From Amblyomma americanum (Eukaryota; Arthropoda; Arachnida; Ixodida; Ixodidae): DNA of 64,000 nt. Shown here in pieces: positions 44,101-53,209 of this stretch (within the stretch, counting starts at the first letter, position 1; each line of letters begins with the position of its first letter). A program made the translations under genes and the position numbers. The notes under the pieces were generated by a model. That model saw only the letters and a list, made by a program, of their open reading frames with translations. It ran no database searches and was not told the DNA's origin. Where the stretch lies: assembly GCF_052857255.1 (NCBI RefSeq), contig NC_135506.1, positions 76,341,056 through 76,405,055 on the forward strand. Reading direction: 5' to 3'.

Positions 44101-44183
44101 CGTCCCTCACCTGACACTGCTCCGAAACGGGGTGTCCTGCCGGCCGCGACCTGAGCGCTTCTACCTGCTCTTCTGTTGCCTGC

Positions 44184-44369
44184 TAGGTGGGGCTGCACAG
44201 CGCGGAGTAGTGTGCCTCTATATGCTTCCACAGGGAGCGCAGGGAGCACTATCTCATGTGAAAAGCTGCGCTGACATTGTCCTTTCGTATTATTTACTTA
44301 GCGCGGAGTAGTGTTCTTGTATATGCATATACAGGAACACTAGCGCGGAGCGCTCTGCAGCCCCACCTA
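44184..44369. mobile_element. Small inverted-repeat element carrying 32-nt palindromes
   Basis: The ends TAGGTGGGGCTGCACAGCGC (44184-44203) and the complement at 44350-44369 form 20-bp inverted repeats with one mismatch. Inside, GCGCGGAGTAGTG occurs twice as direct repeats, each followed by a palindromic stretch. The second (44310-44341) pairs 15 of 16 positions per arm around ATATGCATAT. No coding is present. It resembles a MITE at the 5' end of the LINE. No clear target duplication is visible. Confidence 0.6.
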
Positions 44370-44552
44370 TTGGTGGAAAGTGGAGTTACACTGAAACGAA
44401 CATGAATTGTGCTTGCTGTTACTGTACTAAAAGTGCTAAATAAAGGCATTATTTGTGTTTCTGGCATATATTTATACATTAGTGGTCCTTACAATCCAAT
44501 AAGAAGTATGTCGTGTTAGAAAAAAAAACCGTTTGACACTGTGATTGTCAAG

Positions 44553-44750
44553 TCAAGCCGAAGCCCGACGCCGCAAGCTCGCCCACTTGAGCTCGTCCCC
44601 GAATGGCCTTGTCGCGGCTACTTCGCGCAGAAGGCAAAGATCTTCCTGCGTGCTAAAACATTGGCACGGCTTCTTTGCTTGCAGGCGTGCTTGCGCTGCG
44701 TCCGTGCTCGATGAAGCCGACGCTCTAGCGTTCGCATTGGAGGCCGCCAT
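44553..44750 (-). CDS. Candidate N-terminal exon of a Myb/SANT-like protein
   Basis: An ATG at 44750 in the context AACATGGCGGCC opens an Ala/Ser-rich leader. It is followed by FSTQEDLCLLREVAATRPFG and DELKWASL, which fits the first helix of a Myb/SANT-like (MSANT) DNA-binding domain: aromatic, acidic, LLxEV, NPF-like turn, W. The frame stops soon after at 44553, before helices 2 and 3, so a donor must lie before this or the copy is broken. No canonical GTAAG donor is obvious. The surroundings are CpG-rich like a promoter. It could be a true first exon of a host gene continuing to the left or a relic. The similarity is short, hence the low confidence. Confidence 0.35.
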   Translation of the reverse strand: MAASNANARASASSSTDAAQARLQAKKPCQCFSTQEDLCLLREVAATRPFGDELKWASLRRRASA

Positions 44751-45087
44751 GTTAGTCCTCGATGACGCTCACTCGCTGGGCACTCTCCGCTGGGAAGGCC
44801 AGTCGAGCGAGCGAGCGAGCGGGCAGCGCCGCAAACCCGCTGGCCGCCCAAGCGTTCTGTGCATGCGCACTCTCTCGTCCGCTCAGCTTGCCGCTGGCCT
44901 GCTCTGCTAAAAGTCTCTAATAATGCTAACGCTGGGTAATTCGACATCTTCCAGACGGTGGCGGCCTTTTTTTCGTTGTACTTATTTTATTCAAATACAT
45001 CTGTACTAATTATTAACCGTCTATATTAGCCTACACAAAAAGGGTGAATGTGAGGTCATTAATGAACTGCATGTAATGCACAGGCAA
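44751..45087. other. CpG-rich to AT-rich transition, no gene
   Basis: GAGC-rich sequence (44790-44830) could be promoter DNA of the Myb/SANT-like candidate, reading left. No motif beyond CpG density can be supported. Confidence 0.35.
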
Positions 45088-45309
45088 GATGACCGCTGGT
45101 ACTTATGGATGACGCAGTGGATTCCAGCAGATGGCAATCGTAGCAGAAGGCAACAAAAGGTTAGGTGGGAAGATGCCATTAAGAAGTTTGCAGGCATAGG
45201 GTGGTCGCAGCTGGCAAAAGACGGGGTTAAGGCGGGTTAAGGAGAGACATGGGAGAGGCCTTTGCCCTGCAGTGGCTGTAGTCAGGCTGATGATTATGAT
45301 GATGATGAT
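45088..45309 (+). mobile_element. RTE-like LINE, 3' end only
   Basis: An open frame of 50 codons (45088-45240) gives DDRWYLWMTQWIP, RRQQKVRWEDAIKKFAG and WSQLAKDG, the conserved C-terminus of RTE/BovB-type ORF2, ending at TAA 45238-45240. The familiar RTE 3' UTR follows (GGGAGAGGCCTTTGCCCTGC, then CAGGCTGATGAT) and a GAT trinucleotide tail. It is heavily 5'-truncated, as is usual for LINE insertion. Confidence 0.85.
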
Positions 45310-45396
45310 TCTTTTCTTAAAGCAATCAATCCGAAATAAAAGTAATCGAGTTTGAAAAGTGATGCTTTGTGAAAAAGAATCGACCAGAAAATGTAT

Positions 45397-45660
45397 TGTG
45401 TAAAGTTTAGCGACACAGCGCATATTTCCGCGCAGCCTCCGCCTTGTTATCATGCACTGCAGCGTAACACGGCCACACGCTGGACTGTATTACCGATAAA
45501 AGAGCGCCACCGCTGCGTCACCAGGGGAATGCGTCAGCGACGGCGGCTACAAGAACAGGCTGCCCGGTTGGGAAGAACGGTTTTCTTCCTTCCACTACCG
45601 AGCCCAGCATAGCGTTGGTATGCTCATCCGCTGCCACCCCTAATCGAATAAACAGTTACG
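45397..45660 (+). repeat. 5' LTR of gypsy element 2
   Basis: It matches 52267-52530 through shared blocks: TTTCCGCGCAGCCTCCGCCT, GTAACACGGCCACAC, GTCACC, GGCGGCTACAA, ACAGGCTGCCCGG, TTTTCTTCCTTCC, CGTATGCTCxTCCGCTGCCAC and AAACAGTTA. The start (TGTG at 45397) is set by comparison with the 3' copy. The 3' boundary and primer-binding site are unclear. The LTRs differ at many sites and by small indels, indicating an old insertion. Confidence 0.75.
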
Positions 45661-46240
45661 TTTCGTAGCGTAAGCTACACTGGCCGAAATTGAGCATTTT
45701 CGCGTAGCTCCTGGAGAGCCGTGATGCGCACGCGCGAGGAGCAGTGACGTCACACGGCGCACAGCCAGTGCTGTGGCATGTTGCAAGTTGCGCGTCCGCG
45801 CCATAAGTGTCGCCACGGTCGGAACGATTGCAGCGATCCTGGTATCTGGCAGCAAACGCGGCTGGAGTCAATGACACAACGCGTCTGCGCCGCCAGTGCC
45901 GCCGCGGGCAACGCTGCAGCGCAGTGGCAGCAGACGACAGCGACCGGCGCAAGCATAGCGAGCAAAGTTTTGAGCAATTTATGTTTTTACCGCCAACTCC
46001 CAGGCACCGCCACCGTCGCATTTCAAAATCGTCCCCATTGGCTCTACGGGAATGTCACACCCTTGGCACAGCTGGCGCGCTGGAGCCACCGCCGCGCGCG
46101 CCTCGCCGGTCTGCGCATCCTCTGGAAACCGCACCACGTGACTGGTCACGTGACCAACCGCGTGACGAATCATGTGATTAGGCACGGCGCCGCGCCGCCG
46201 GCAGCTGCTCCGCACCACGTGACCAACCTCGTGGTGCCAC
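45661..46240 (+). other. gypsy 2 leader: GC-rich, no gag recognisable
   Basis: Frames of 120-200 codons overlap on both strands here because of CpG-rich composition. None shows capsid, CCHC zinc-knuckle or protease DTG motifs. The E-box-like array (46131-46225) is within it. I read it as the residue of an internal deletion joining LTR leader to RT. Confidence 0.45.
46131..46225. repeat. Array of CACGTGAC-type (E-box) motifs
   Basis: CCACGTGAC, GGTCACGTGACC (a perfect 12-bp palindrome at 46144-46155), GCGTGAC, CATGTGATT and CCACGTGACC occur within 95 bp, the first four spaced about 11-13 bp apart. CACGTG with GTCA flanks is the recognition sequence of bHLH-zip factors of the MITF/TFEB class in other animals. 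Whether it is bound is unknown; a decayed minisatellite is the simplest explanation. Confidence 0.6.
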
Positions 46241-46244
46241 GTTA

Positions 46245-47803
46245 TGTGCAGTACACCATTGTGCACTACATCAGGACCACGCCTGATGTAGTAGGTTTTC
46301 TGCCGCGCCCGTCGCCTTGCCCCGGACCGCATGCGCATAGCCAATGTAGAGTTCAATGCCATGCTCCGTGAGGGAATCGCCCACCGCTCAGACGGCCCAT
46401 GGGCCTCGCCACTTCACCTTATCCCGAAGAAGACCGAAGGCTGGTGGCCCTGTGGAGACTACCGTGCCCTCATCACCCGCACCATTCAGGACAGGTACCC
46501 CATTCACCACATACAGGGCTTCGCCCATTGCCATTATGGGTGCCACGTTTTCTCCGTGCTAGTCTAGGTGAAGGCCTACACGCAGATCCCCGCCAATCCG
46601 GACGACGTCCCGAAAACTGCAATCATTACCCCCTTCGGCTTGTTCGAGTTGCCCTTCATGAGCTTTGGCCTGAGGAACGCTGGACGAACCTTTCAACGCT
46701 TCATCGACGAAGTCGTCCGCGGCTTAGACTTCTGCTTTGTCTATCTTGACGACATATTGGTCTTTTGCCGTAACGCCGACGAATACCACACGCACCTTCG
46801 TCTACTTTTCCAACGCCTCGATGACCACGGCCTACTCGTCAATGTCCCAAAGAGCACGCTCGGCGCTTCAGTCGTCAAATTCCTCGGCCATGAAGTTTCA
46901 TCAGAGGGAAGTCGACCTTTGCCTCAACGCATCTCAGACCTGCAAAATTACCCCCAACCAACCACCGCTAAAGACCTCCGCCGTTTCCTCGGCATGCTGA
47001 ATTTTTACTGGCGTTTCTTGCCACACGCCACCGACTACCAGGCTCCCCTTCATGATGCCTTGGCTGGTCTACGAAGAGACCAATCCGTCACGTGGACACC
47101 GGCTTTCTCTCAACTTTTCGAACAATGCAAAGCTGCTCTCGGCACCGCCACACTTCTCTCACATCCCGTGCCAGACGCTCCTTTGGGGCTCTTCACGGAC
47201 GCCTCTAACTTCGGCGTCGGTGCCGCCCTTATGCAGCGCGTAGACAACACCTGGCATCCTTTGGCGTTCTCCTCCAAGAAATTCTCAGCTCGGAAAACGA
47301 CTCCATCTGCGACCAGTCCCACCACGACCCCCGTCTCGTCGAGTTCGCCACCTTACTACAGAGAACTTCTGGCGATATACGAAGCAGTTCAACACTTTCG
47401 CCACATTCTCGAATCACAGCACTGCACTATCTACACTGACCATAAACCTCTGACCTACGCCTTCTCTCAACGCCGTGACAAACTCCCGCCGCTCAAGCAT
47501 AACCAGCTCTCGTTCATTGCCCAGTTTACCACCGACATCCAACATGTCAGCGGGAAAAACAACGCTTTCGCGGACGCGCTTTCACGTGTGGCAGCTATCA
47601 GCTCTTCGCAGATAACAGCTGACGTCCTCGCCAAGGCTCAGACTACGGACACAGAGCTGCAGGAGCTTCTTAAGGGCGGGTCCTCACTACAGCTGCAACA
47701 AGTCCCCATACCTGGATCGACAACGGCTATCTACTGCGACATGTCAACAGCACGAAGCAGGCCTTACGTGCCCCTTTCCCATCGCCGTGGCCTTTTCAAC
47801 TAG
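46245..47803 (+). pseudogene. gypsy 2 reverse transcriptase and RNase H
   Basis: RT fingers begin with FCRARRLAPDRM and PWASPLHLIPKKT. Motif A, normally LDL, reads LV followed by a TAG, so the catalytic Asp is gone. The following 411-codon frame (46568-47803) is open and includes KTAIITPFGLFELPF, CFVYLDDILVF (YxDD intact), LGHEVSSEG, RRFLGMLNFYWRF, the RNase H blocks LGLFTDASNFGVGAAL, YYRELLAIYEAV and IYTDHKPLTYAF, and the boundary HVSGKNNAFADALSR. It is a well-preserved gypsy pol core despite the lost motif A. Confidence 0.9.
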
Positions 47804-48179
47804 CTGCATAATCTCAGCCATCCCAGCATACGTGCCTCTACACGCCTCGTGGCCTACTGCTATTTCTGGCCCTCCATGCAGCGCGATTGCCGCACCTTGG
47901 CGCGCTCCTGCATTCAATGCCAGAGCGCTGAAGTCAACAGGCATGTCACTTCACCGCTCGAAGCATTCCCCCAGTCCTCTGGTCGGTTTCAACCTTGATA
48001 TCATAGGGCCCTTTCCCCCAGCTGGACCCTATCGCTACTGCCTCACCGCCATCGATCGGTATACTCGATGGCCCGAGGCATGGCCCCTCGAGGGAATCAC
48101 CGCGGAAGACGTCGCCTCGGCCTTCTTCGACGGCTGGATTGCTCTCTTCGGGCCCTCTCGCCGCGTCAACCACAATCAA
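47787..48179 (+). pseudogene. gypsy 2 integrase, N-terminal half (before the LINE)
   Basis: In a frame that differs from RT, the core starts FNLDIIGPFPPAG (first catalytic Asp present) and continues YCLTAIDRYTRWPEAWPLEG and VASAFFDGWIALFG. It is cut off at about 48165-48180, where LINE sequence begins. The zinc-binding HHCC region upstream (47810-47940) is frameshifted. The other half resumes at about 51545. Confidence 0.85.
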
Positions 48180-48184
48180 CCAAG

Positions 48185-48660
48185 CTAAAAAGATTGAAGA
48201 ACTAGAAACACGCCTGGATGACGCGGAAAACCAATCACGTCGGAATAACCTTATTTTCTATGGCAACCCTGACCCTGCTAGCGCTGAAACGTGGGCTGAG
48301 TCAGAAAAACTAGTCATTGATGTTTGCCGCAATAATCTTGATATAACCTTGGAACCTAACTACATTGAAAGAGCGCATCGCCTCGGAAATCATTCAGCCG
48401 ACCGAACTCGTCCCGTAATCGTAAAATTCCTATCTCATAAAACCAAAGACGCACTGTTATCAAATGGCCGTAAATTAAAAGACACAAACTACAGTATTGG
48501 AGAGGACTTTTCCCGCACCGTTCGACACGCGCGTAAACAGTTACTAGTGTTTGCCAAAGCCAATTCTAACAAGTACTCCTTGCGCTTCAAAACCCTGCCC
48601 ATCGGCTCAAAACGCTATGTATTTGACGCATCATCCCAAACCGTTAAGGAAATAGCATAG
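48185..48660 (+). pseudogene. LINE copy 1 ORF1, C-terminal part
   Basis: The frame carries a short coiled-coil-like start (KKIEELETRLDDAENQ) and then SRRNNLIFYGNPDP, YIERAHRLGNHS and RPVIVKFLSHKTKDAL. These resemble the RNA-binding (RRM-like/CTD) part of L1- and CR1-type ORF1 proteins, nucleic-acid chaperones of the LINE RNP. It ends at TAG 48658-48660, four bases before ORF2-like sequence opens. The N-terminal half is missing because of 5' truncation. Confidence 0.7.
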
Positions 48661-48663
48661 CTC

Positions 48664-51436
48664 CACCGCACAATGTTCTCTCGTTTTCGATAATATTCAC
48701 TAACATCCGTAGTCTTCTTCCAAAGCGCGAACTCATATCAAACATCATGTCGTCATCCGGAAGCAACATACTAATACTAACAGAAACTTGGCTAAATAGT
48801 GACGTAACGGATGCGGAAATTTTGGCCGATTTACCCAACTTCGAGGTGTATCGAAACGATCGGAAAGGCAAACGGGGGGGCGGTGTTCTCGTTGCCATTC
48901 ATCGAGGCATACCATGCTCTGTTGTTGACGTCGCATCCGACATTGAAGCCATATGGCTCATCTGTCGCGCTCCCCCCGTAACAGTTCTGCTTGGCGTTTG
49001 CTACAGGCCCCCCCAGACTAGTCCAGACTTCCCACGTCATCTGAACAACATCCTTCATAAACTTGTTTTCACATATCCAAATGCCCGTATTCTTCTTTTT
49101 GGTGATTTTAACTACCCGGATATTGATTGGCAGAACATAGCTAGTTCCACAATAACGTGTCATGCAGAGGCGAAGAACTTCATCGATGTCTGTTTAAATT
49201 TTAACCTCACTCAATTAATTTCCCAACCAACCCGTGTCTCACGAGAATCAGCAAACACACTCGACCTGATACTAACAAGCAGCCCCGAGAATGTATCATC
49301 CATCAGTTACCTTCCTGAAATCAGCGATCACAAAGTCATGCACGCTTTATTCTCATTTACCTCGACTCAAAAACAGACATCCGATAAAACGATACACCTC
49401 TACGATAAGGGTAACTATAATGCAATAACTGAAGAACAACACCTTTTTTCCTGAATACGTATCCGCATTTCACACTCGCTCAATTCATGAAAACTGGCTG
49501 ATATTCAAGAACAAATTAAATCATCTCACTAATATGTTCGTACCAAGGATTACCTTTCATACTAATCGCAATAAACCATGGTTTACCCAGCACTTAAAAC
49601 GACTCGAAAACAATAAGAAACGATTGTTTCGTACCGCCAGACGAAACGACACGCCTGCCGCATGGGGAAAATACTTCGAAGCCGAAAAATCATACCTACT
49701 TTCTGTTCGTAACGCCAAGTACTCATTTTATCACAATGACTTACCAAACTTACTTATAAGAAACCCCAAGCAATTCTGGCAAGTTTTGAACCCAACACAT
49801 CCTCCCGATATTAAACTGACGAATGATTCACATGAAGCAGTGACTGACCATGATTGCGCAGAAATATTTAACCATGCATTCACATCTGTGTTCACTACCG
49901 AACCCAACGCACTTTCACAATTACCACCCTTTAACTTAGAAACCCCCATGCCGGCAGTCACGTTAATATTAATGAAACTTTCATCATCAGCTGGTATGGA
50001 CCTGATTAATTCAAAACTATTGAAAAACGTGGAATAAATTTGTGCATCATATTTATGTCTCATTTTCTCACAGTCACTCTCCTCAGGAATTTTGCCTCTT
50101 GATTGGAAAACGGGGAAGGTCGTTCCAGTCTACAAATCAGGTAACAGAGACTCGCCCCTGAAGTACCGCCCCATTTCATTGACTAGTGTGCCTTGTAAAA
50201 TCATGGAACATGTCATCTACTCACAAATCGTAAACTTCTTGGACCGAAACCATTTCTTTCACCCCTCACAACATGGGTTTCGTAAGGGCCTCTTGCGAAA
50301 CCCAACTAGCGCTTTTCCTTCACGACTCGCACACTAATCTAGACCGTAATATGCAGACAGACACCCTCTCTCTTGATTTCGCCAAAGCCTTTGACAAGGT
50401 TCCCCACCGCCGACTATTACTAAAACTCTCAAAGCTGAACCTACCCCCTAATACTCTCAAATGGATTGAAGAATTCCTAACTAACCGTTCTCAGTCAGTC
50501 TATCTTAACGGCCATCTGTCTACATCTCTCCCGGTTACTTCAGGGGTCCCACAAGGTTCTGTCCTCGGTCCCCTCCTTTTCTTAATATATATTAACGACT
50601 TGCCCCTGCATGTTTCCTGTAGTATTCGAATTTTCGCAGATGATTGTGTTATTTACCGCACCATTAATAACTGTCACGATCAATACACACTTCAGACAGA
50701 GCTTAACAACGTACTAAATTGGTGTGATAACTGGCTAATGTCCCTCAATCCTACTAAATGTAAACTCATGTCCTTCACTCGTCGTCACAATCCATATCTC
50801 TTTCATTCTTCAATTTCTAACACACAGATTGAGCAAGTACAATCATAAATATCTAGGAGTCACCCTCTCTTCTAATCTATCATGGCAGGTTCATATTGGT
50901 AACATCATTTCAGCATCAAACAAAACACTCGGTTTTCTAAAACGTCACCTTCGTCTTGCCCCACCAAATGTTAAATTGCTCGCGTATAAATCACTTATAA
51001 GACCCAAATTAGAATATGCATCCCCCATCTGGAGCCCACAACAAGCATATCTAATCACCGCATTGGAAGCTATGCAGAATCGTGCTGCCCGATTCATTCA
51101 TTCCTTAACTCATATGACGTCAGTGTCTCATCCTTGAAAGCTACATCCGGACTGCCACCCCTCTCTTTTCGTCGTCGCATTGCTAGCCTCACCCTTTATC
51201 ACAAATTCTTTTATTCTTCTCTCAATCAAGCACCGTATATCGCCGCCGCATCACGCATATCTCACCGCACCAGTCATCCCCTTCAAGTTGCCCGCCCACT
51301 ATCACGCACTACTACGTTTTCATCTTCGTTATTTCTTCGAGCAGCCACGGACTGGAACGGCCTACCCCATGACATCGTCGCCATCGCTTCAACATCTGCT
51401 TTTCAAGAAAGCGTAACAGATCACCTTCAATGTTAA
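48664..51436 (+). pseudogene. LINE copy 1 ORF2: endonuclease and reverse transcriptase
   Basis: The endonuclease (about 48670-49454) shows IFTNIRSLLPKREL, ILILTETWLNSDV (catalytic Glu), ILLFGDFNYPDIDW (Asp/Asn), NTLDLILTS and ISDHKVMHA (catalytic His). RT pieces follow in shifted frames: GKVVPVYKSGNRDSPLKYRP, LSLDFAKAFDKVPH (motif A), GVPQGSVLGPLLF and RIFADDCVIYR (ADD intact). Then come [12 protein letters not shown] and the C-terminal [11 protein letters not shown] region to 51436. Breaks lie near 49450, 50037, 50330, 50840 and 51125. Catalytic residues are preserved, so this copy died by indels. Confidence 0.85.
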
Positions 51437-51544
51437 ATTACCATCGCTGTTTGTTTTCCTCACTACAAATGTAATCCCACCCCTTATGTAACACCCCCTG
51501 AAATGGGGGCCTTTAAGGAATAAAACTGAACTGAAACTGAACTG

Positions 51545-52245
51545 GACCAAGGACGACAGTTCAAATCACGCCTTTTCAGGCTCCTCGGGCTCACCACCGG
51601 GTTTGAGCGCTCGAGGACCACCAGCTACCACCCTTGCGTCAACGGGATGATCGAGCTTATCCAGCGACAGTTCAAAGCAGCCATCATGTGCCACCCGGAC
51701 TCAACATGGCTCGAAGCCATCCCAACCGTCGCCCTAGGTCTTCGCGGCACCTTCTAGCCGGACATTCAGGCTACACCCGCAGAGCTCGTCTACGGGGAGC
51801 CACTCCGTCTCCCAGGTGAATTTCTTGCTGCACCGCCATCCACCACGGCGACGTTAGATCCCACCGATTTCGTCGCCCGGCTCCGAAGCACTATCGCTGC
51901 CCTCCGCCCGTCACCTGCAGCTCACCACTGTAGACTGCTTCTTTCGTCTTCAACGATCTGGCAACATGCACGCACACTTTTCTCTCGCAACGACCCCGTC
52001 CGCAGACCCTGCCCCGTTCTCCGTCGCGACGACAAAACCTTCACCCTGCGCGTTAACGGGAACGACGTCCGCGCCTCTATCGACCGGCTGAAGCCAGCCT
52101 GCATCGATTCCGCCGAACCAGGAAACACCAGTGCACCCACAGGCGTCCATCCACGACCCTCGACATCGCAGCCTGCTTCTGTCACTACACGCTATGGACG
52201 CCGGGTACGCTGCACAGATTTTTACAAGCCCTGAGGGCTCTCCAC
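51545..52245 (+). pseudogene. gypsy 2 integrase, C-terminal half (after the LINE)
   Basis: The frame resumes with DQGRQFKSRLFRLLG (second catalytic Asp region), then TTSYHPCVNGMIELIQRQ, where the expected Glu context is altered. STWLEAIPTVALGLRG and ATPAELVYGEPLRLPGE follow. A stop interrupts after LRGTF. The C-terminal tail runs through the region before the polypurine tract. It continues the piece ending at 48179. Confidence 0.8.
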
Positions 52246-52250
52246 TCCGC

Positions 52251-52266
52251 GGGGGAGGGGGAGGGA
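52251..52266 (+). other. Polypurine tract of gypsy 2
   Basis: GGGGGAGGGGGAGGGA lies immediately before the LTR start TGTGGTGACAC. This is the position and composition of the plus-strand primer of LTR retrotransposons. Confidence 0.85.
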
Positions 52267-52530
52267 TGTGGTGACACACTCTCCGCAGATTTCCGCGCAG
52301 CCTCCGCCTTGTCATCCGGCCCAGTGTAACACGGCCACACACGGGACTGCATTACAGATAAAGCACAGCGCCACCTCTGCGTCACCCGAGGCATGCGTCA
52401 CCTACGGCGGCTACAAAAACAGGCTGCCCGGCTGATGAGAAGAGCGGCTTTCTTCCTTCCGCGACCGAGCCGAGCGTAGCGTTCGTATGCTCGTCCGCTG
52501 CCACTGCTAATCGAAGAAACAGTTAAGCTT
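52267..52530 (+). repeat. 3' LTR of gypsy 2
   Basis: It begins TGTGGTGACAC directly after the polypurine tract and matches the 5' LTR at 45397-45660 along nearly its whole length. It contains ATTACAGATAAAGCACAG, possibly the TATA-like core. The exact end is uncertain; similarity fades after AAACAGTTAAGCTTT. Confidence 0.8.
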
Positions 52531-53206
52531 TTGTGTTTGGATTCGTCCTTCAGCAGAAACGACATCCCACAAAAGTAAAAATATGCTGCAACCATCTGGA
52601 AGACGTTGAGGTAAAGAGCGTTAGCTGTTTGATAGCGTAATTTATCGTCCGTGCGATGTATTCCCACGTCATTAGGCTGGTTTTCCATACCTCACGGTGG
52701 GCGGGCGCCTACCACCTTAAGTCCGGATACTTTTCATCAATTTGTGCCGAAAAAGCTTTTAGACTCTTTGGAGGGCCACTTTTCGTTACATCAAGGCGGT
52801 AGGTACCCGGTCGCCATGAAGAATGAAATTGAATGAAAGAATTAATGAAAAATGAGCTGCTGAGTGCTGACGTCATGGTTTGAACTGCACACCAAATCAT
52901 CGTGGATTTTCGAACGCGGTGCGTCGGCAGTGGTGCGTCGGAAAGAAGAGCGCTGCGCGGGCCAGCCCAGCGGTGCGCGTGTGAAGGGTGTGTGCGAGGC
53001 GACGGCGACAAAGAGCGTGGCAAGCACGAGAAGCGGAGAGCTGACGTGTAAGAAAACTGAGGTGTTGAGGAAGACAGCGCAGCGGAGGTGATGTCATTCA
53101 AGCGTGGAGGTGGCAGCCGTCGGACGTTGGGTCCGTGCTGCAGTGGACCTCCCTTGGATCACCGACGCAAGCCTCCTGCGTTCCTCGCAAGTGTGGAGAT
53201 GGCAGC
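52531..53206. other. GC-rich stretch without recognised gene
   Basis: Overlapping frames up to 131 codons exist on both strands but carry no domains. A GGTGGGCGGGCGCC block at 52695 and a GAAT/AATG-rich run at 52820-52850 are the only notable features. Confidence 0.35.
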
Positions 53207-53209
53207 TAA

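Larger units (their letters stand above)
40065..44183 (-). mobile_element. LINE with esterase-type ORF1 (CR1/L2-like)
   Basis: On the minus strand: an SGNH/GDSL-esterase-like ORF1 (about 44100-43420), an APE-type endonuclease (43291-42457), reverse transcriptase (41855-41027), a C-terminal Zn-knuckle-like segment (40493-40104), then a tetranucleotide tail. Esterase ORF1s are known in CR1/L2-group LINEs. About 4.1 kb is present, close to full length, but several frameshifts and stops break both ORFs. Its 3' tail touches the truncated gypsy 1, and its 5' side touches the small palindromic element at 44184. Confidence 0.75.
48180..51543 (+). mobile_element. CR1-like LINE copy 1, nested in gypsy 2 integrase
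   Basis: It inserted into the integrase frame between the GWIALFG and TDQGRQF regions. ACCAAG occurs at both junctions (about 48178-48183 and 51544-51549) and may be the target duplication. The order is ORF1 C-terminal part, endonuclease, reverse transcriptase, C-terminal extension, then a 3' UTR with a GGGG-hairpin (ACCCCCTGAAATGGGGGCC) and an AATAAAACTGAACTGAA-type tail. It is 5'-truncated in ORF1. The same family occurs at 58.6-60.8 kb with a matching 3' end. Several frameshifts inactivate it. Confidence 0.85.
45397..52530 (+). mobile_element. Ty3/gypsy retrotransposon 2, interrupted by a LINE
   Basis: Two LTRs flank reverse transcriptase, RNase H and integrase in gypsy order. The integrase is split by a 3.4-kb CR1-like LINE. 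Removing the LINE, only about 3.8 kb lies between the start of the 5' LTR and the 3' end. About 0.6 kb separates the LTR from RT, so gag and protease have been lost or replaced. Motif A of RT is destroyed. The element is non-functional and older than its LINE insertion. Confidence 0.85.

Noticed and set aside
45778..46371. 197-codon frame rich in HVT/Pro/Arg
   Set aside because: It reads across an E-box-like array and CpG-rich gypsy leader; several frames overlap on both strands and none has a domain.
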